Source of the DNA: CAYWNA01 sp964459305
GTDB lineage: Bacteria; Planctomycetota; Planctomycetia; Pirellulales; Pirellulaceae
Length of the DNA: 23,557 nucleotides
Assembly (NCBI GenBank): GCA_964459305.1
Contig: CAYWNA010000204.1
Location: forward strand, 1 to 23,557
Direction of reading: 5' to 3'
A program made the position numbers and the translations under genes. Positions 14,666 to 22,249 of this stretch are shown piece by piece (the stretch's first letter is position 1; each line of letters starts with the position of its first letter). The notes beneath the pieces were generated by a model. The model was given only the letters and a program-made list of their open reading frames with translations, did no database searches and was not told the origin of the DNA.

Positions 14666-16012
14666 ATGAAGAAGCTGCTGCCCATGCTGCCGACGGCCCT
14701 GGCGGTCGCGGTCCTCTCGAGTTGGACGCTGGCCGAGGAACAGAGACGTCCGGGACCTCCTGGTCCGGAGATGATGTTCAAGCGTCTGGACCAGAACAAC
14801 GATGGCAAAGTGACTGCGGAAGAGGTGCCGGAGGGTGCCCCGGAGTTTGTCAAGGGCCTGCTGAAGCGGGCTGACAAGAACGAGGACAAGACGATTACAC
14901 CCGAAGAACTCCAAGCAGTCGTTCGCCAATTCCGGCCGGGTGCTGGCCCCGGACCGGGCCCAGGGCCCCGCGCTAGACCGGATCATGGGTCGAAGGCTGA
15001 ACCACAGGACCGAGGACCTCACCGAGGCCCACACGGCCAGGGCGGACGCCCCGGCGATGGTCGCGGCCCGAAGGCGGGGGCCGAAGGACGTGGCCCGAAG
15101 GCAGGACCTCCAGGACATGACGGCCCAGGTGGACGTCCCGGTTTTGGTCGTGGCCCAATGGCCGGAGCACCGGGGCGCGGCCCAATGGCGGGACCTCCAG
15201 GACGTGGTGGCTGGGGCGGACGACCGGGTCATGGTCGTGGTCCGATGGCCGGAGCACCAGGTCGTGGCGGCCAGTTCGGCAAGCGTGCTCACGCGCAAGG
15301 TCAACGACCACTTCCGGACCCGAAGGCCATATTTCAGCGTCTGGATCGTGACAAAGACGGAAAGCTGAGCCCCGACGAGTTTGCGGAGGGAATGAAAGCA
15401 TTTCATCATCAGCGAACGTCTCAGCGGCAACCGGCGGCCGGGCGACCCATGGCTCGCGGCAAGGCGCCGTGGGCCGGGCGGGCACAAGGTCCACCGCCGT
15501 GGGCCCGGGCCGCACAAGCACGAATGGCCAGAGTTCGAGCAGCACACGCACGGGTTGCACGCGCACATGCGGCACGCGCACGGGTTGGCCGCACACCTGC
15601 GGCGCACGCGCGGACGACGATGCGTCCCGAAGCCATTGCCGGCCGCATGAAGGCTGCCGACAAAAGCAAGGACGGCAAGCTGAGCAAGGACGAAGCTCCT
15701 GAGTTTCTCAAGCAGCATTTCGAACGGATCGATGCCAACAAAGACGGCCAGTTGGAACCGGCCGAAATGAAGAAGGCAGGCGAAGCTGCCCGCAAACACA
15801 TGCAAGCGGCGTTCGCCAAGCGGCACCCTGAGGCCGCCAAACGGATCAAGGAGGCCCACAAGAAAGCGGGCTGTCCGATGAAGCCTGGACCGAAGAAGCC
15901 GGTGCTGAAGAAGAAACCACCCGCGAAAAAGTCGGCGCTGAAAAAGAAACCGGACTCGGAAAAGACCTTGTCCAAGAAACCTGTCGACAAGAAGGGCAAG
16001 AAGAAGGAATAG
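14666..16012 (+). CDS. Secreted EF-hand protein with Gly/Pro repeats and Lys-rich tail
   Basis: The 448-residue protein starts with a signal peptide (to about residue 23, LAEEQ). Five EF-hand-type loops are visible at residues 42-53 (DQNNDGKVTAEE), 70-81, 227-238, 332-343 and 356-367. The second loop has K in place of the usual Gly (D-K-N-E-D-K). Between loops 2 and 3 lies a Gly/Arg/Pro/Met-rich tract with 29-residue tandem repeats. Residues about 270-316 are rich in Ala and Arg. The end is Lys/Pro-rich (KKPVLKKKPPAKK-type). Ribosome site GAGGAG lies 9 nt before the ATG, and a strong terminator follows at 16091-16121. Calcium binding is family knowledge; an extracellular or cell-wall role is inferred. 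Confidence 0.85.
   Translation: MKKLLPMLPTALAVAVLSSWTLAEEQRRPGPPGPEMMFKRLDQNNDGKVTAEEVPEGAPEFVKGLLKRADKNEDKTITPEELQAVVRQFRPGAGPGPGPGPRARPDHGSKAEPQDRGPHRGPHGQGGRPGDGRGPKAGAEGRGPKAGPPGHDGPGGRPGFGRGPMAGAPGRGPMAGPPGRGGWGGRPGHGRGPMAGAPGRGGQFGKRAHAQGQRPLPDPKAIFQRLDRDKDGKLSPDEFAEGMKAFHHQRTSQRQPAAGRPMARGKAPWAGRAQGPPPWARAAQARMARVRAAHARVARAHAARARVGRTPAAHARTTMRPEAIAGRMKAADKSKDGKLSKDEAPEFLKQHFERIDANKDGQLEPAEMKKAGEAARKHMQAAFAKRHPEAAKRIKEAHKKAGCPMKPGPKKPVLKKKPPAKKSALKKKPDSEKTLSKKPVDKKGKKKE
15059..15271 (+). repeat. 87-bp tandem repeats encoding a 29-residue Gly/Pro-rich unit
   Basis: Unit 1 is 15059-15145, unit 2 is 15146-15232, and a partial third starts at 15233. They encode GRGP(K/M)AG(A/A)-type units ending in GGRPG(F/H). 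The 28-nt cores at 15146-15173 and 15233-15260 differ at only a few bases. That points to recent unit expansion by slippage or unequal exchange. Phase is preserved, since 87 is a multiple of three. Confidence 0.8.
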
Positions 16013-16090
16013 ACTTGGATGCGTGGCACGTCCCCACACAATGCAGAGGGCATGGCACACGGGACTGCTGAAGGGATAACTGTCGTAAGA

Positions 16091-16121
16091 AGCCCGGCTC
16101 TTTCCAAGGAGCCGGGCTTTT
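16091..16121 (+). terminator. Rho-independent terminator after the EF-hand gene
   Basis: A 10-bp stem AGCCCGGCTC / GAGCCGGGCT (16091-16100 and 16109-16118) encloses an 8-nt loop TTTCCAAG and is followed by TTT (16119-16121). It lies 79 nt after the EF-hand stop. A-rich sequence before the stem means it could also act on transcripts from the convergent thioredoxin-like gene, which stops at 16168. Confidence 0.85.
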
Positions 16122-16167
16122 GAATGCTAGCCAGCCGCACCACACGGGCGCGAGATCACTAGCGCCG

Positions 16168-16632
16168 TCATGTGTAGCAGCTCGCTGCGATCTTCTTCCC
16201 GCCGTTGGATCCAGACGATTCCTTGCTTTCGCCCTTCTTGTGGGTGTCGAGCGTCGTGACCCATTCCGAGTCGCTCAGCTGGCCGGCGTTCTTGTAGATG
16301 ATTTTTTCGCCGGTTCTGTCGATGATCGCCGTGAACGGATACTGTTTGACTGAAAAGACCCCCGCGACACAGTGGCCGTAGTCGGTCGTCACGTCAACGT
16401 GGCAGAGCACGTAGTTCTCCAGCAGTTCCGCCTTCTTCTTCTCAGGCGTGAGTTGCACATGCTCAGACCGTTTCTTCGAATCGTCCGGATCGTCGATCAC
16501 GATCAGCAGCGGCTTTTCCATAGCCTTTGTCGCTTCCAGCGCGGCTGCGTAATCATCAACCCAAAACAAATCTTCGCCGGACGGAGTGGGCACGGTCGTG
16601 GCCACTGCCAATGCTATCAGAAGGCTATTCAT
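16168..16632 (-). CDS. Thioredoxin-fold protein without CxxC, with signal peptide
   Basis: The ATG at 16632 is chosen because AAAGGA precedes it and a hydrophobic N-terminus (SLLIALAVATTV) follows. The longer frame adds only a polar leader. The product is 154 residues. W-V-D-D-Y-A-A-A-L-E-x-A, the strand KPLLIVIDD, the strand NYVLCHVDV and the cis-proline-like QYPFTAIID stretch fit a thioredoxin_7-type fold. The region that should carry CxxC reads D-D-P-D-D-S instead, so it is not a standard disulfide oxidoreductase. Two cysteines (C in VLCHV and in GHCVAG) remain, plus one near the end (ASCYT). It is exported or anchored. Function is unknown; such folds often act as binding modules. Confidence 0.75.
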   Translation of the reverse strand: MNSLLIALAVATTVPTPSGEDLFWVDDYAAALEATKAMEKPLLIVIDDPDDSKKRSEHVQLTPEKKKAELLENYVLCHVDVTTDYGHCVAGVFSVKQYPFTAIIDRTGEKIIYKNAGQLSDSEWVTTLDTHKKGESKESSGSNGGKKIAASCYT

Positions 16633-16936
16633 CGTCGATTCCTTTTCATTGCTCTCAGTACACCGCTCGGCGTCAGACCCCAACCACTGTCCTACACCCG
16701 GAGACGACGGAGCACAGTCATTCAGGAGGGATCCAAAGGCGGGATGGTTGAGTGTGGGTGCGCTTTTTCACACGTAATCAGCCACAAATCGTATCGCTGG
16801 TTCGGCTGAAGTCAACGGGGCCAATGGCCACCTTGCGACTGCACATTCCAAACTCCTTCAGATGCCGATCGTCGGACAATACAATAAAGGACGTTGATCT
16901 GCCATATCGATCTGCAAATCGGAGTTTCCATTGATC
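16633..16936. other. Divergent intergenic region
   Basis: There is no gene here that I can support. It holds the predicted promoter at 16857-16885 for the DUF4838 gene and two direct copies of GATCTGC just upstream of that gene (16896-16902, 16909-16915). No terminator hairpin was seen. Confidence 0.4.
16857..16885 (+). promoter_or_regulatory. Candidate promoter of the DUF4838 gene
   Basis: TTCAGA (16857-16862) and TACAAT (16880-16885) lie 17 bp apart. The -10 box matches the consensus at five of six positions, and the -35 box at four of six. The start point would be about 40 nt before the ATG at 16937. Confidence 0.4.
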
Positions 16937-19426
16937 ATGAAACGAGCCTATTGCGTCGCGTTGGTTGTAGCCTTGCTTCAGCCCACATGGAGCGTTGAGG
17001 ATGTGGCAGCCGCACCGCGTTTTCGAGGTGTCACTCCGCGTGCCGGGCAGCCGTCGGTCGTGCTGGTGGGGAAAGACGCGGCTCCGGCTGCCGTACTGAT
17101 TCGTCGAGAGGCGCCGAACCAGGAGAAGCAGGCCGCCAACGAGCTAGCGCGATATCTTTCGCAGATCAGCGGCGCCGAGTTTCAGGTTTCCAACGCCGCC
17201 CAGGACCTGCCCCAGCGAGCGATACTCGTTGGTGAGCTACAATTCGAGCCGCCGAAGGACGTCACTCGCGAAGGATTTGTTATTCGCACCGAGGGTCAGC
17301 GCCTTCGTGTTTGCGGCGGCACGCCTCATGCAACGCTATTCGGGGTGTTCGGGCTCTTGGAGGAACAGCTAGGCTGTCGCTGGTGGTCGTGGAACGAAGA
17401 AGACGTACCGCGCCGCGAGACGATTGAAGTCGTTGCCCAAGACACGCACATCGAACCTGCCTTTCAGCGTCACAACGTCTACAACCGCGAGGCCCAGAAT
17501 TCTCGCAATTTCTTCGCCCACAAGTTGCGCACGGTGAGCTTGACCAATTTCACCGGCGGCCACAATTTGTGCCCCATGCTGAAGCCCTTCGCCGAGGAGA
17601 ATGCGGATTTCCTGCCAATGGACAAAGAGGGCCAGCGAAAGTTCAACAACCTGCAGATGAACTACACGGCCGAGGGGATGGACGCCGCATTGGCCGAGGT
17701 CTTCAAGGGGCAAGTGGCCAAGCGAAAGGGTCAGCTGGACGGCTTTATCTATTTCGCCGGCATGGGCGATTGGTACGGCGGCATGGACCTGTCGCCCGAA
17801 TCCAAGCGCGTCTACGAAGAGGAGACGTGGATCGATCCCGACGGACGCAAGAAGCCAGGCTACATGGCCACACTGCTGCGGATGATCAACAGCACCGCGG
17901 AGATTTTGGAAGACGAGCTCCCCGGAATCCAGGTCGGAACGTTTGCCTACATGAGCCTGGAAGCCCCGCCCGCCAAGACCCGCCCGCGGCAGAATGTGGC
18001 GATTCGTATTCCGCGCCTGCGACACGACACGGTGCGTTCGATTGTGGAATCGGAGAAGAACCAGAGCTTTCGTCGCAATCTCGACCGCTGGACCGAGCTA
18101 GCTCCGGATCGAGTGTACATCTGGGAGTACGGGACCAACTTCGGCAATTTCATGCGCCCGTTTCCGTGCCTGCGGTCGATTGCCGAGAACATCAGATACT
18201 ACCACAAGATCGGCGTAGCCGGGATTTCGATCCAGGGCAACTATGTCTCGACCGGAGGCGACCTAGCGGCGCTCAAAAATTACGTGTGGGCCAAACTGCT
18301 GTGGGACCCGACACGCGACGTGGATGAACTGGTGGCCGAGTTCTGCACGGGCTACTACGGCCCGGCGGCCGCGGAGATGATCCAGTACGTCAACCTGATG
18401 GAGAACTCGGTCCGTGGCGACCCGCCCATCTCGGCAGACGAGTTCGACGAGAAATGCGCATACTTGACACCGGATCTCGTGGTTCAGGCCCAGTCGATCC
18501 TCGCGCGAGCATTGGCCAAAACGAAAGGCGACGGTTCCGATCCGTACTACCGCCGCGTGAAAGAAGCCGAGGTGAGCTTGGAAGCGTGGGAGCTTTGGAA
18601 ACCGGGACCATTAGAGGAAGACGGCGAGAGGCTGATCCGCGCGGACTTGGGCGGTGATACGTGGCCACGAGCGCAGAATCTGGTCAAGTACTGCCGCGAG
18701 GCATCGCCACGCGAATGGGGAAACGGAATCAAGTACCGCATGAGTTTCCTCGTGCTGCACGGTGGCCCGATGCCGATCCTGAAGCAAGGACCGGTCACCG
18801 TGAAAGTCGCTCCCGCGCAGAACGGCCAAATCCGGAGCGTACTTTACGAGGACAGAGTGGCCATCGACAAATCCCACGTCACATTGTCACTGGCGTCGGT
18901 CAACTACGAATTGACGGAGCGCGAGGGCAATCGAGTCGAGATGCAAGCGGATTTGGGCGTGAGCATGTGGAGCCCTGCCAATCGAAAGCAAACCGGTTAT
19001 CAGACCATCGAACTTGGCCCGGATGGAGTGCTGCGCTGCACAGGGTCACTCGAACGCCGCGGCGCCGCTCACGGAACGAATCGAGCGACCTTTGTCACCT
19101 CGTACGAAGTCGGCAAGGAACCTTCGCTGGTTCTGGTCGAGTATCAAGACAAGGATGGCCAGTGGCGCGCAGCGAGTGTGGACAAGAATACCGCCCAAGC
19201 CACCATCCCAACAGCCAACCGTCTGCGCATCACACGCCGCGACCGCAACGTCCGCATCACAGATCAATACACGTCGCCAAACGGCCAACCCACCGGGATC
19301 GTCCAATACGATCCGGAATCCGGTATCCTCAAAGTCTCGGTAGACATGCAAGAGACCCAACTCGCACGCACCGACCGAACCATTTGCGGCAAGCGAGAAA
19401 TCCTGATCACATCGCTGGATCAATAG
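16937..19426 (+). CDS. Secreted GH67N/DUF4838 protein
   Basis: The ATG at 16937 gives a signal peptide (MKRAYCVALVVALLQ). A TTG at 16931, 6 nt after GGAG (16921-16924), is an alternative start adding two residues. The product is 829 residues. Residues about 38-130 resemble the alpha-glucuronidase N-terminal domain (ANELARYLSQISGAEF, AILVGE, RLRVCGG, then a GVFGLLEEQLGCRWW stretch). The central region (about 190-480), with a GDWYGG stretch and repeated aromatic motifs, fits DUF4838. The C-terminal part is beta-rich and probably binds a ligand. The DUF4838 family is common in planctomycetes and is thought to act on polysaccharides, but activity has not been assigned from this sequence. No catalytic pair can be named with confidence. 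Confidence 0.82.
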   Translation: MKRAYCVALVVALLQPTWSVEDVAAAPRFRGVTPRAGQPSVVLVGKDAAPAAVLIRREAPNQEKQAANELARYLSQISGAEFQVSNAAQDLPQRAILVGELQFEPPKDVTREGFVIRTEGQRLRVCGGTPHATLFGVFGLLEEQLGCRWWSWNEEDVPRRETIEVVAQDTHIEPAFQRHNVYNREAQNSRNFFAHKLRTVSLTNFTGGHNLCPMLKPFAEENADFLPMDKEGQRKFNNLQMNYTAEGMDAALAEVFKGQVAKRKGQLDGFIYFAGMGDWYGGMDLSPESKRVYEEETWIDPDGRKKPGYMATLLRMINSTAEILEDELPGIQVGTFAYMSLEAPPAKTRPRQNVAIRIPRLRHDTVRSIVESEKNQSFRRNLDRWTELAPDRVYIWEYGTNFGNFMRPFPCLRSIAENIRYYHKIGVAGISIQGNYVSTGGDLAALKNYVWAKLLWDPTRDVDELVAEFCTGYYGPAAAEMIQYVNLMENSVRGDPPISADEFDEKCAYLTPDLVVQAQSILARALAKTKGDGSDPYYRRVKEAEVSLEAWELWKPGPLEEDGERLIRADLGGDTWPRAQNLVKYCREASPREWGNGIKYRMSFLVLHGGPMPILKQGPVTVKVAPAQNGQIRSVLYEDRVAIDKSHVTLSLASVNYELTEREGNRVEMQADLGVSMWSPANRKQTGYQTIELGPDGVLRCTGSLERRGAAHGTNRATFVTSYEVGKEPSLVLVEYQDKDGQWRAASVDKNTAQATIPTANRLRITRRDRNVRITDQYTSPNGQPTGIVQYDPESGILKVSVDMQETQLARTDRTICGKREILITSLDQ

Positions 19427-19649
19427 TGAGAGAAACGCAACCGAACCGATAAATGGTCAGCGAATCGTAGTCAGACGGGACGGAATTTCCACATCCAACA
19501 ATCGCAATCCGTATCGTCGCGCGACGACGTCACGCGCCAACTCATCTAGCCAACCCCCACCACAAGCAGTAAGATGAACCGCTGTCCAGAGCGGGACGTG
19601 CCGTCTTACGGAAGTGTGTCAGGCAAAACTTACTTGGCTGCCCCAGGTC

Positions 19650-20033
19650 ATGGCCATTCGTCTCATCTCTCGCGTCATACTCGCATGGGCGATCGCCGCG
19701 TGTACCGCCAGTGCCCTTGTTGTGTTGTTCACACTCGACTGGGAGACCATTGGCGCTGGGCCAATCGTATCCTTGTTCGCGTTCCCGTCGATTTTGCTCT
19801 TCGCGATGAGCCGCAGTTCTGATCAGTGGTCCCGTCACGCGGTCGCACTGTATGCCGTCCCGGCGCTCATTGCTCTTCTGTTTTTCTTCGCCCCCGCACT
19901 GACGGATTCCGAAGGTAGCGGCCTCGCAGCGCTGCTTGGGGCCGTCCTTTTGGGTACCTTGGTAATCATGTTTCCCGTCTCGGCAGTCCTGACGGCTCGC
20001 GGTGCTCCAAGTGCAGATGATCCGTCGGAATAA
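19650..20033 (+). CDS. Small integral membrane protein
   Basis: The ATG at 19650 gives 127 residues. A GTG at 19614 would add twelve residues of no obvious character. Four hydrophobic segments lie at about residues 8-26, 33-50, 61-78 and 92-114, with short charged loops (SRSSDQWSRH, TDSEGSG). No conserved motif or family is recognised. The next gene starts 25 nt after its stop and also encodes a membrane-anchored protein, so the two may form one operon. The ribosome site is weak, which makes the start uncertain. Confidence 0.6.
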   Translation: MAIRLISRVILAWAIAACTASALVVLFTLDWETIGAGPIVSLFAFPSILLFAMSRSSDQWSRHAVALYAVPALIALLFFFAPALTDSEGSGLAALLGAVLLGTLVIMFPVSAVLTARGAPSADDPSE

Positions 20034-20058
20034 CATTGAGAGTCGAAGCCAACACTGC

Positions 20059-20418
20059 ATGCGCAAGACACGCTTTCGATTTTCGCTTCGAATGTTGCTT
20101 CTCGTCCCTGTTGTTGTGGCAGTGCTGTCTTACTATGCGGTGCTGCCATCGTTGAGAGCGAGGCGATTTGTTCGTGCCGTTCGCAATGGTGAAACTGAGG
20201 TTGCGCGCGAGATGCTGAAAGAGAATGCCCTCAGCCTATCACATCAAGCGGCGATCGATGGCTCGTACGATATGTACGTGGAACCCTTGTCGTATGAAAG
20301 CCTCGTGAGTGGTCAGACGCATGTGTTTGTCCAAGTCCCAGAGCCCTTTGACATGCCGGGCGGAATCTGGTTTCGCTTCAAGCGGCACGGGATTGAAGTC
20401 AGCCCCGATACGTGGTGA
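20059..20418 (+). CDS. Planctomycete-type membrane-anchored small protein
   Basis: The ATG at 20059 is preferred over upstream starts (20002, 20020), because the family-type beginning T-R-F-R-F-S-L-R-M-L-L-L-V directly follows it. The product has 119 residues: one N-terminal hydrophobic anchor, then a soluble part with a helix (RRFVRAVRNGETEVAREML) and beta-strands ending in WFRFKRHGIEVSPDTW. This N-terminal motif is very common in planctomycetal hypothetical proteins. Function is unknown. It follows the previous membrane gene by 25 nt. Confidence 0.65.
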   Translation: MRKTRFRFSLRMLLLVPVVVAVLSYYAVLPSLRARRFVRAVRNGETEVAREMLKENALSLSHQAAIDGSYDMYVEPLSYESLVSGQTHVFVQVPEPFDMPGGIWFRFKRHGIEVSPDTW

Positions 20419-20460
20419 TCGCCCAAGACACCCAACGCAATCCTTTTTCCCTCGGCCACG

Positions 20461-21660
20461 CTAGAGCCGGTCCCGATTGCGTTTGCGGAATTCGTCGACC
20501 TTTCTTGCCGTCTCGGTGCCCAGGTCCTGCTTCATGAGATGTTCGCATGCTCTGCGGGCGATGAAGAAGTCGTCGCCGTCCAGCAGCCGAGATACGTCGG
20601 ATTCCGTCTTTTCGGAAAAGAACTTCCTCTGTTCAAGCAATCTGAGAATCAGGTGGACCTGAAAGTACGGCAACCCGTCCAGGCGTGCGGTGAGTCCTTC
20701 GAGTGTTGTTCCAGGCAGGACGCGTTCCGCAGCAAAATAGTCCAAGACGATGGGACTGTACATGTTTTTCATGCGTCCGTATGACTCGATCAGCCGGGCA
20801 TGCAGTTCCTTCTTGTCTTTCGTCGCACGGCTCAGAAACCGGAGCGATAGAACGACGTGCTCCCTATCGCCGTTCTCCAAGACACGAAACACATCCCCCA
20901 GGAACTGCGCATCGGACGAGTGGTGCTCAATGACGTATTTGAGGGCGAAATCGATGGCTCTCCGGTCCTCGGAACCCAGCAGAGACTTCAAGTAGCGAGG
21001 AGTACAGCTCTGTTCGGTGAGGGCGCGCAACTTCTGGACAATTTCTCCATTGGCCCAGTGCCACATGACCCAGGTGGTATAGGCGGCGTCTTTGACCACC
21101 GACTCCTGCACGGTCAGCGGGGTCGCGCCCGACCATGCATCGATGCCTTCATCCTCGGCCGGTTTCGCCAGAAAGGCAAGCGAGTGAGTCGCGAGAATGG
21201 AGGCCCGATCTGCCAGAATCCGGTCGAGCTTGGCGTAATCGTCCGCATCAAAGGGAACGTGCTCCTTCTTGGTGAGCGGTTTGCCCAGAGGATACTCAAG
21301 CCGCTCGTAATAGCCTAGCGCATTCCAATACATGGTCACTTCCACCGTCTTGCACTTCTTGTCGGCGCAGACTTCGGTCGTAACTCGCATGGCATAGCCG
21401 GCAGGAAACCCGTTTCGATCCTTGGATTGAACGACGCGATGAACGCGAGCCGGCTTCGACGGGAACGCTGGATCGGCCAGTTCCATTTCGTAAACGACCT
21501 TGTCCGATTCAGCGGCCCGTTCAGAAGGCACGGCGGGCGGACTGCCGGCCTTCGCTCGATCACAGCACGATATGCCCGCCACGCACAACAACATGGCGGG
21601 GCAGAGCCAAGATCGCACAAATCGCTTGATGGTAATCACAACGCAGGACACGGGACTCAT
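20461..21660 (-). CDS. Exported protein with FMN-binding-like SGAT motif
   Basis: The 399-residue protein starts with a hydrophobic export signal (residues about 10-30) ending in GISCC, a cysteine context that is not a canonical lipobox. The start has AAGGA upstream. Residues about 75-185 have the feel of the FMN-binding fold: GFPAGYAMRV, CADKKC, VEVTMYWNALGYYERLEYPL, then D174-A-W-S-G-A-T180. This D-x-x-SGAT pattern matches the site where ApbE attaches FMN to Thr in RnfG/NqrC-type domains. The rest (about 200-399) is helical and repetitive, possibly HEAT-like. No ApbE or Rnf gene is nearby. Flavinylation is an inference from the motif. The alternative is a chance similarity in a helical protein. 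Confidence 0.6.
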   Translation of the reverse strand: MSPVSCVVITIKRFVRSWLCPAMLLCVAGISCCDRAKAGSPPAVPSERAAESDKVVYEMELADPAFPSKPARVHRVVQSKDRNGFPAGYAMRVTTEVCADKKCKTVEVTMYWNALGYYERLEYPLGKPLTKKEHVPFDADDYAKLDRILADRASILATHSLAFLAKPAEDEGIDAWSGATPLTVQESVVKDAAYTTWVMWHWANGEIVQKLRALTEQSCTPRYLKSLLGSEDRRAIDFALKYVIEHHSSDAQFLGDVFRVLENGDREHVVLSLRFLSRATKDKKELHARLIESYGRMKNMYSPIVLDYFAAERVLPGTTLEGLTARLDGLPYFQVHLILRLLEQRKFFSEKTESDVSRLLDGDDFFIARRACEHLMKQDLGTETARKVDEFRKRNRDRL

Positions 21661-22249
21661 GGAGCGGTTTCCTTATCCGCCGGTTAGGATCATCGAACGA
21701 ATAGTGTACACCATGGTTGACAACTCCGCTGCGGATCGGCGCCGAAATAGTCCCCGAATTCATGGTAGCCGAAGTCGCCAGACTTTGGTCGCTTGCCATC
21801 GGAAAAACCAAACTCAGGCGAGTTCGGCTACATCGAGCAAATGCCGGTATTGTTTCTACGGCGATCCTTCGCGTCTGAGCCCAATCTGCGCGTCCGGGCG
21901 TCAGTAAAAGGAACCACAGAATGTCGAACAGTGAATGACGAGTTCGATTGTCAGGAGAATTACTCTCCGATTTCGCTGGTGCATGGTCTCGTTTGACTCA
22001 TCGTTTTCGACTCACTCGTCGTTTCGTTCAATTCGTTGGGGTCGTTCTTCCGTTCTTCGCGTGAGACAAATCCCAACTCGTATTGTTGACAATCGCGCAA
22101 GATTTTTCTTGTGTCCGGTTGCTTGCATATGTCAACGGTTGGGAGTACAAGGTGAATCAGACGCGATCGGTTCATCACGTTCACGCGTGTGGGCCAGGAG
22201 TTCTTTGAGCTTGCTGCAGACAACCATAGAGATGAAGGAGGGACGAACG
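21661..22249. other. Long intergenic region between divergent genes
   Basis: This holds 589 nt without a gene that I can support. It includes the 24-bp hairpin at 21765-21831 and a perfect TTGACA box at 22086-22091 that lacks a good -10 partner at 16-18 bp. Between them the sequence is mildly biased to TCG/TTC-type trinucleotides (about 21990-22060). It may hold a decayed gene, but no frame is convincing. Confidence 0.45.
21765..21831. repeat. Long imperfect palindrome (24-bp arms)
   Basis: The left arm 21765-21788 and right arm 21808-21831 match in 21 of 24 positions when one is complemented. Both arms begin or end with the same GTAGCCGAA / TTCGGCTAC ends, and the loop has 19 nt. It lies in non-coding sequence, so the pairing is not imposed by a codon frame. 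It could be a dispersed hairpin element, a MITE-like remnant or a structured RNA. Confidence 0.7.

Noticed and set aside
14657..16060. 467-codon open frame antisense to the EF-hand gene
   Set aside because: It is a by-product of the GC-rich, repetitive EF-hand coding sequence. It is low complexity with no start signal, while the sense frame has a signal peptide, EF loops, ribosome site and terminator.
19500..19640. GC-rich stretch with alternating CGTCGCGCGACGACG as terminator or small RNA
   Set aside because: The self-complementary core is short and not followed by a T-run, and no promoter is evident.
22086..22114. Perfect TTGACA box as promoter of the NHL gene
   Set aside because: The hexamers 16-18 bp downstream (around 22108-22115) resemble the -10 consensus poorly, and the site is 160 nt from the ATG.
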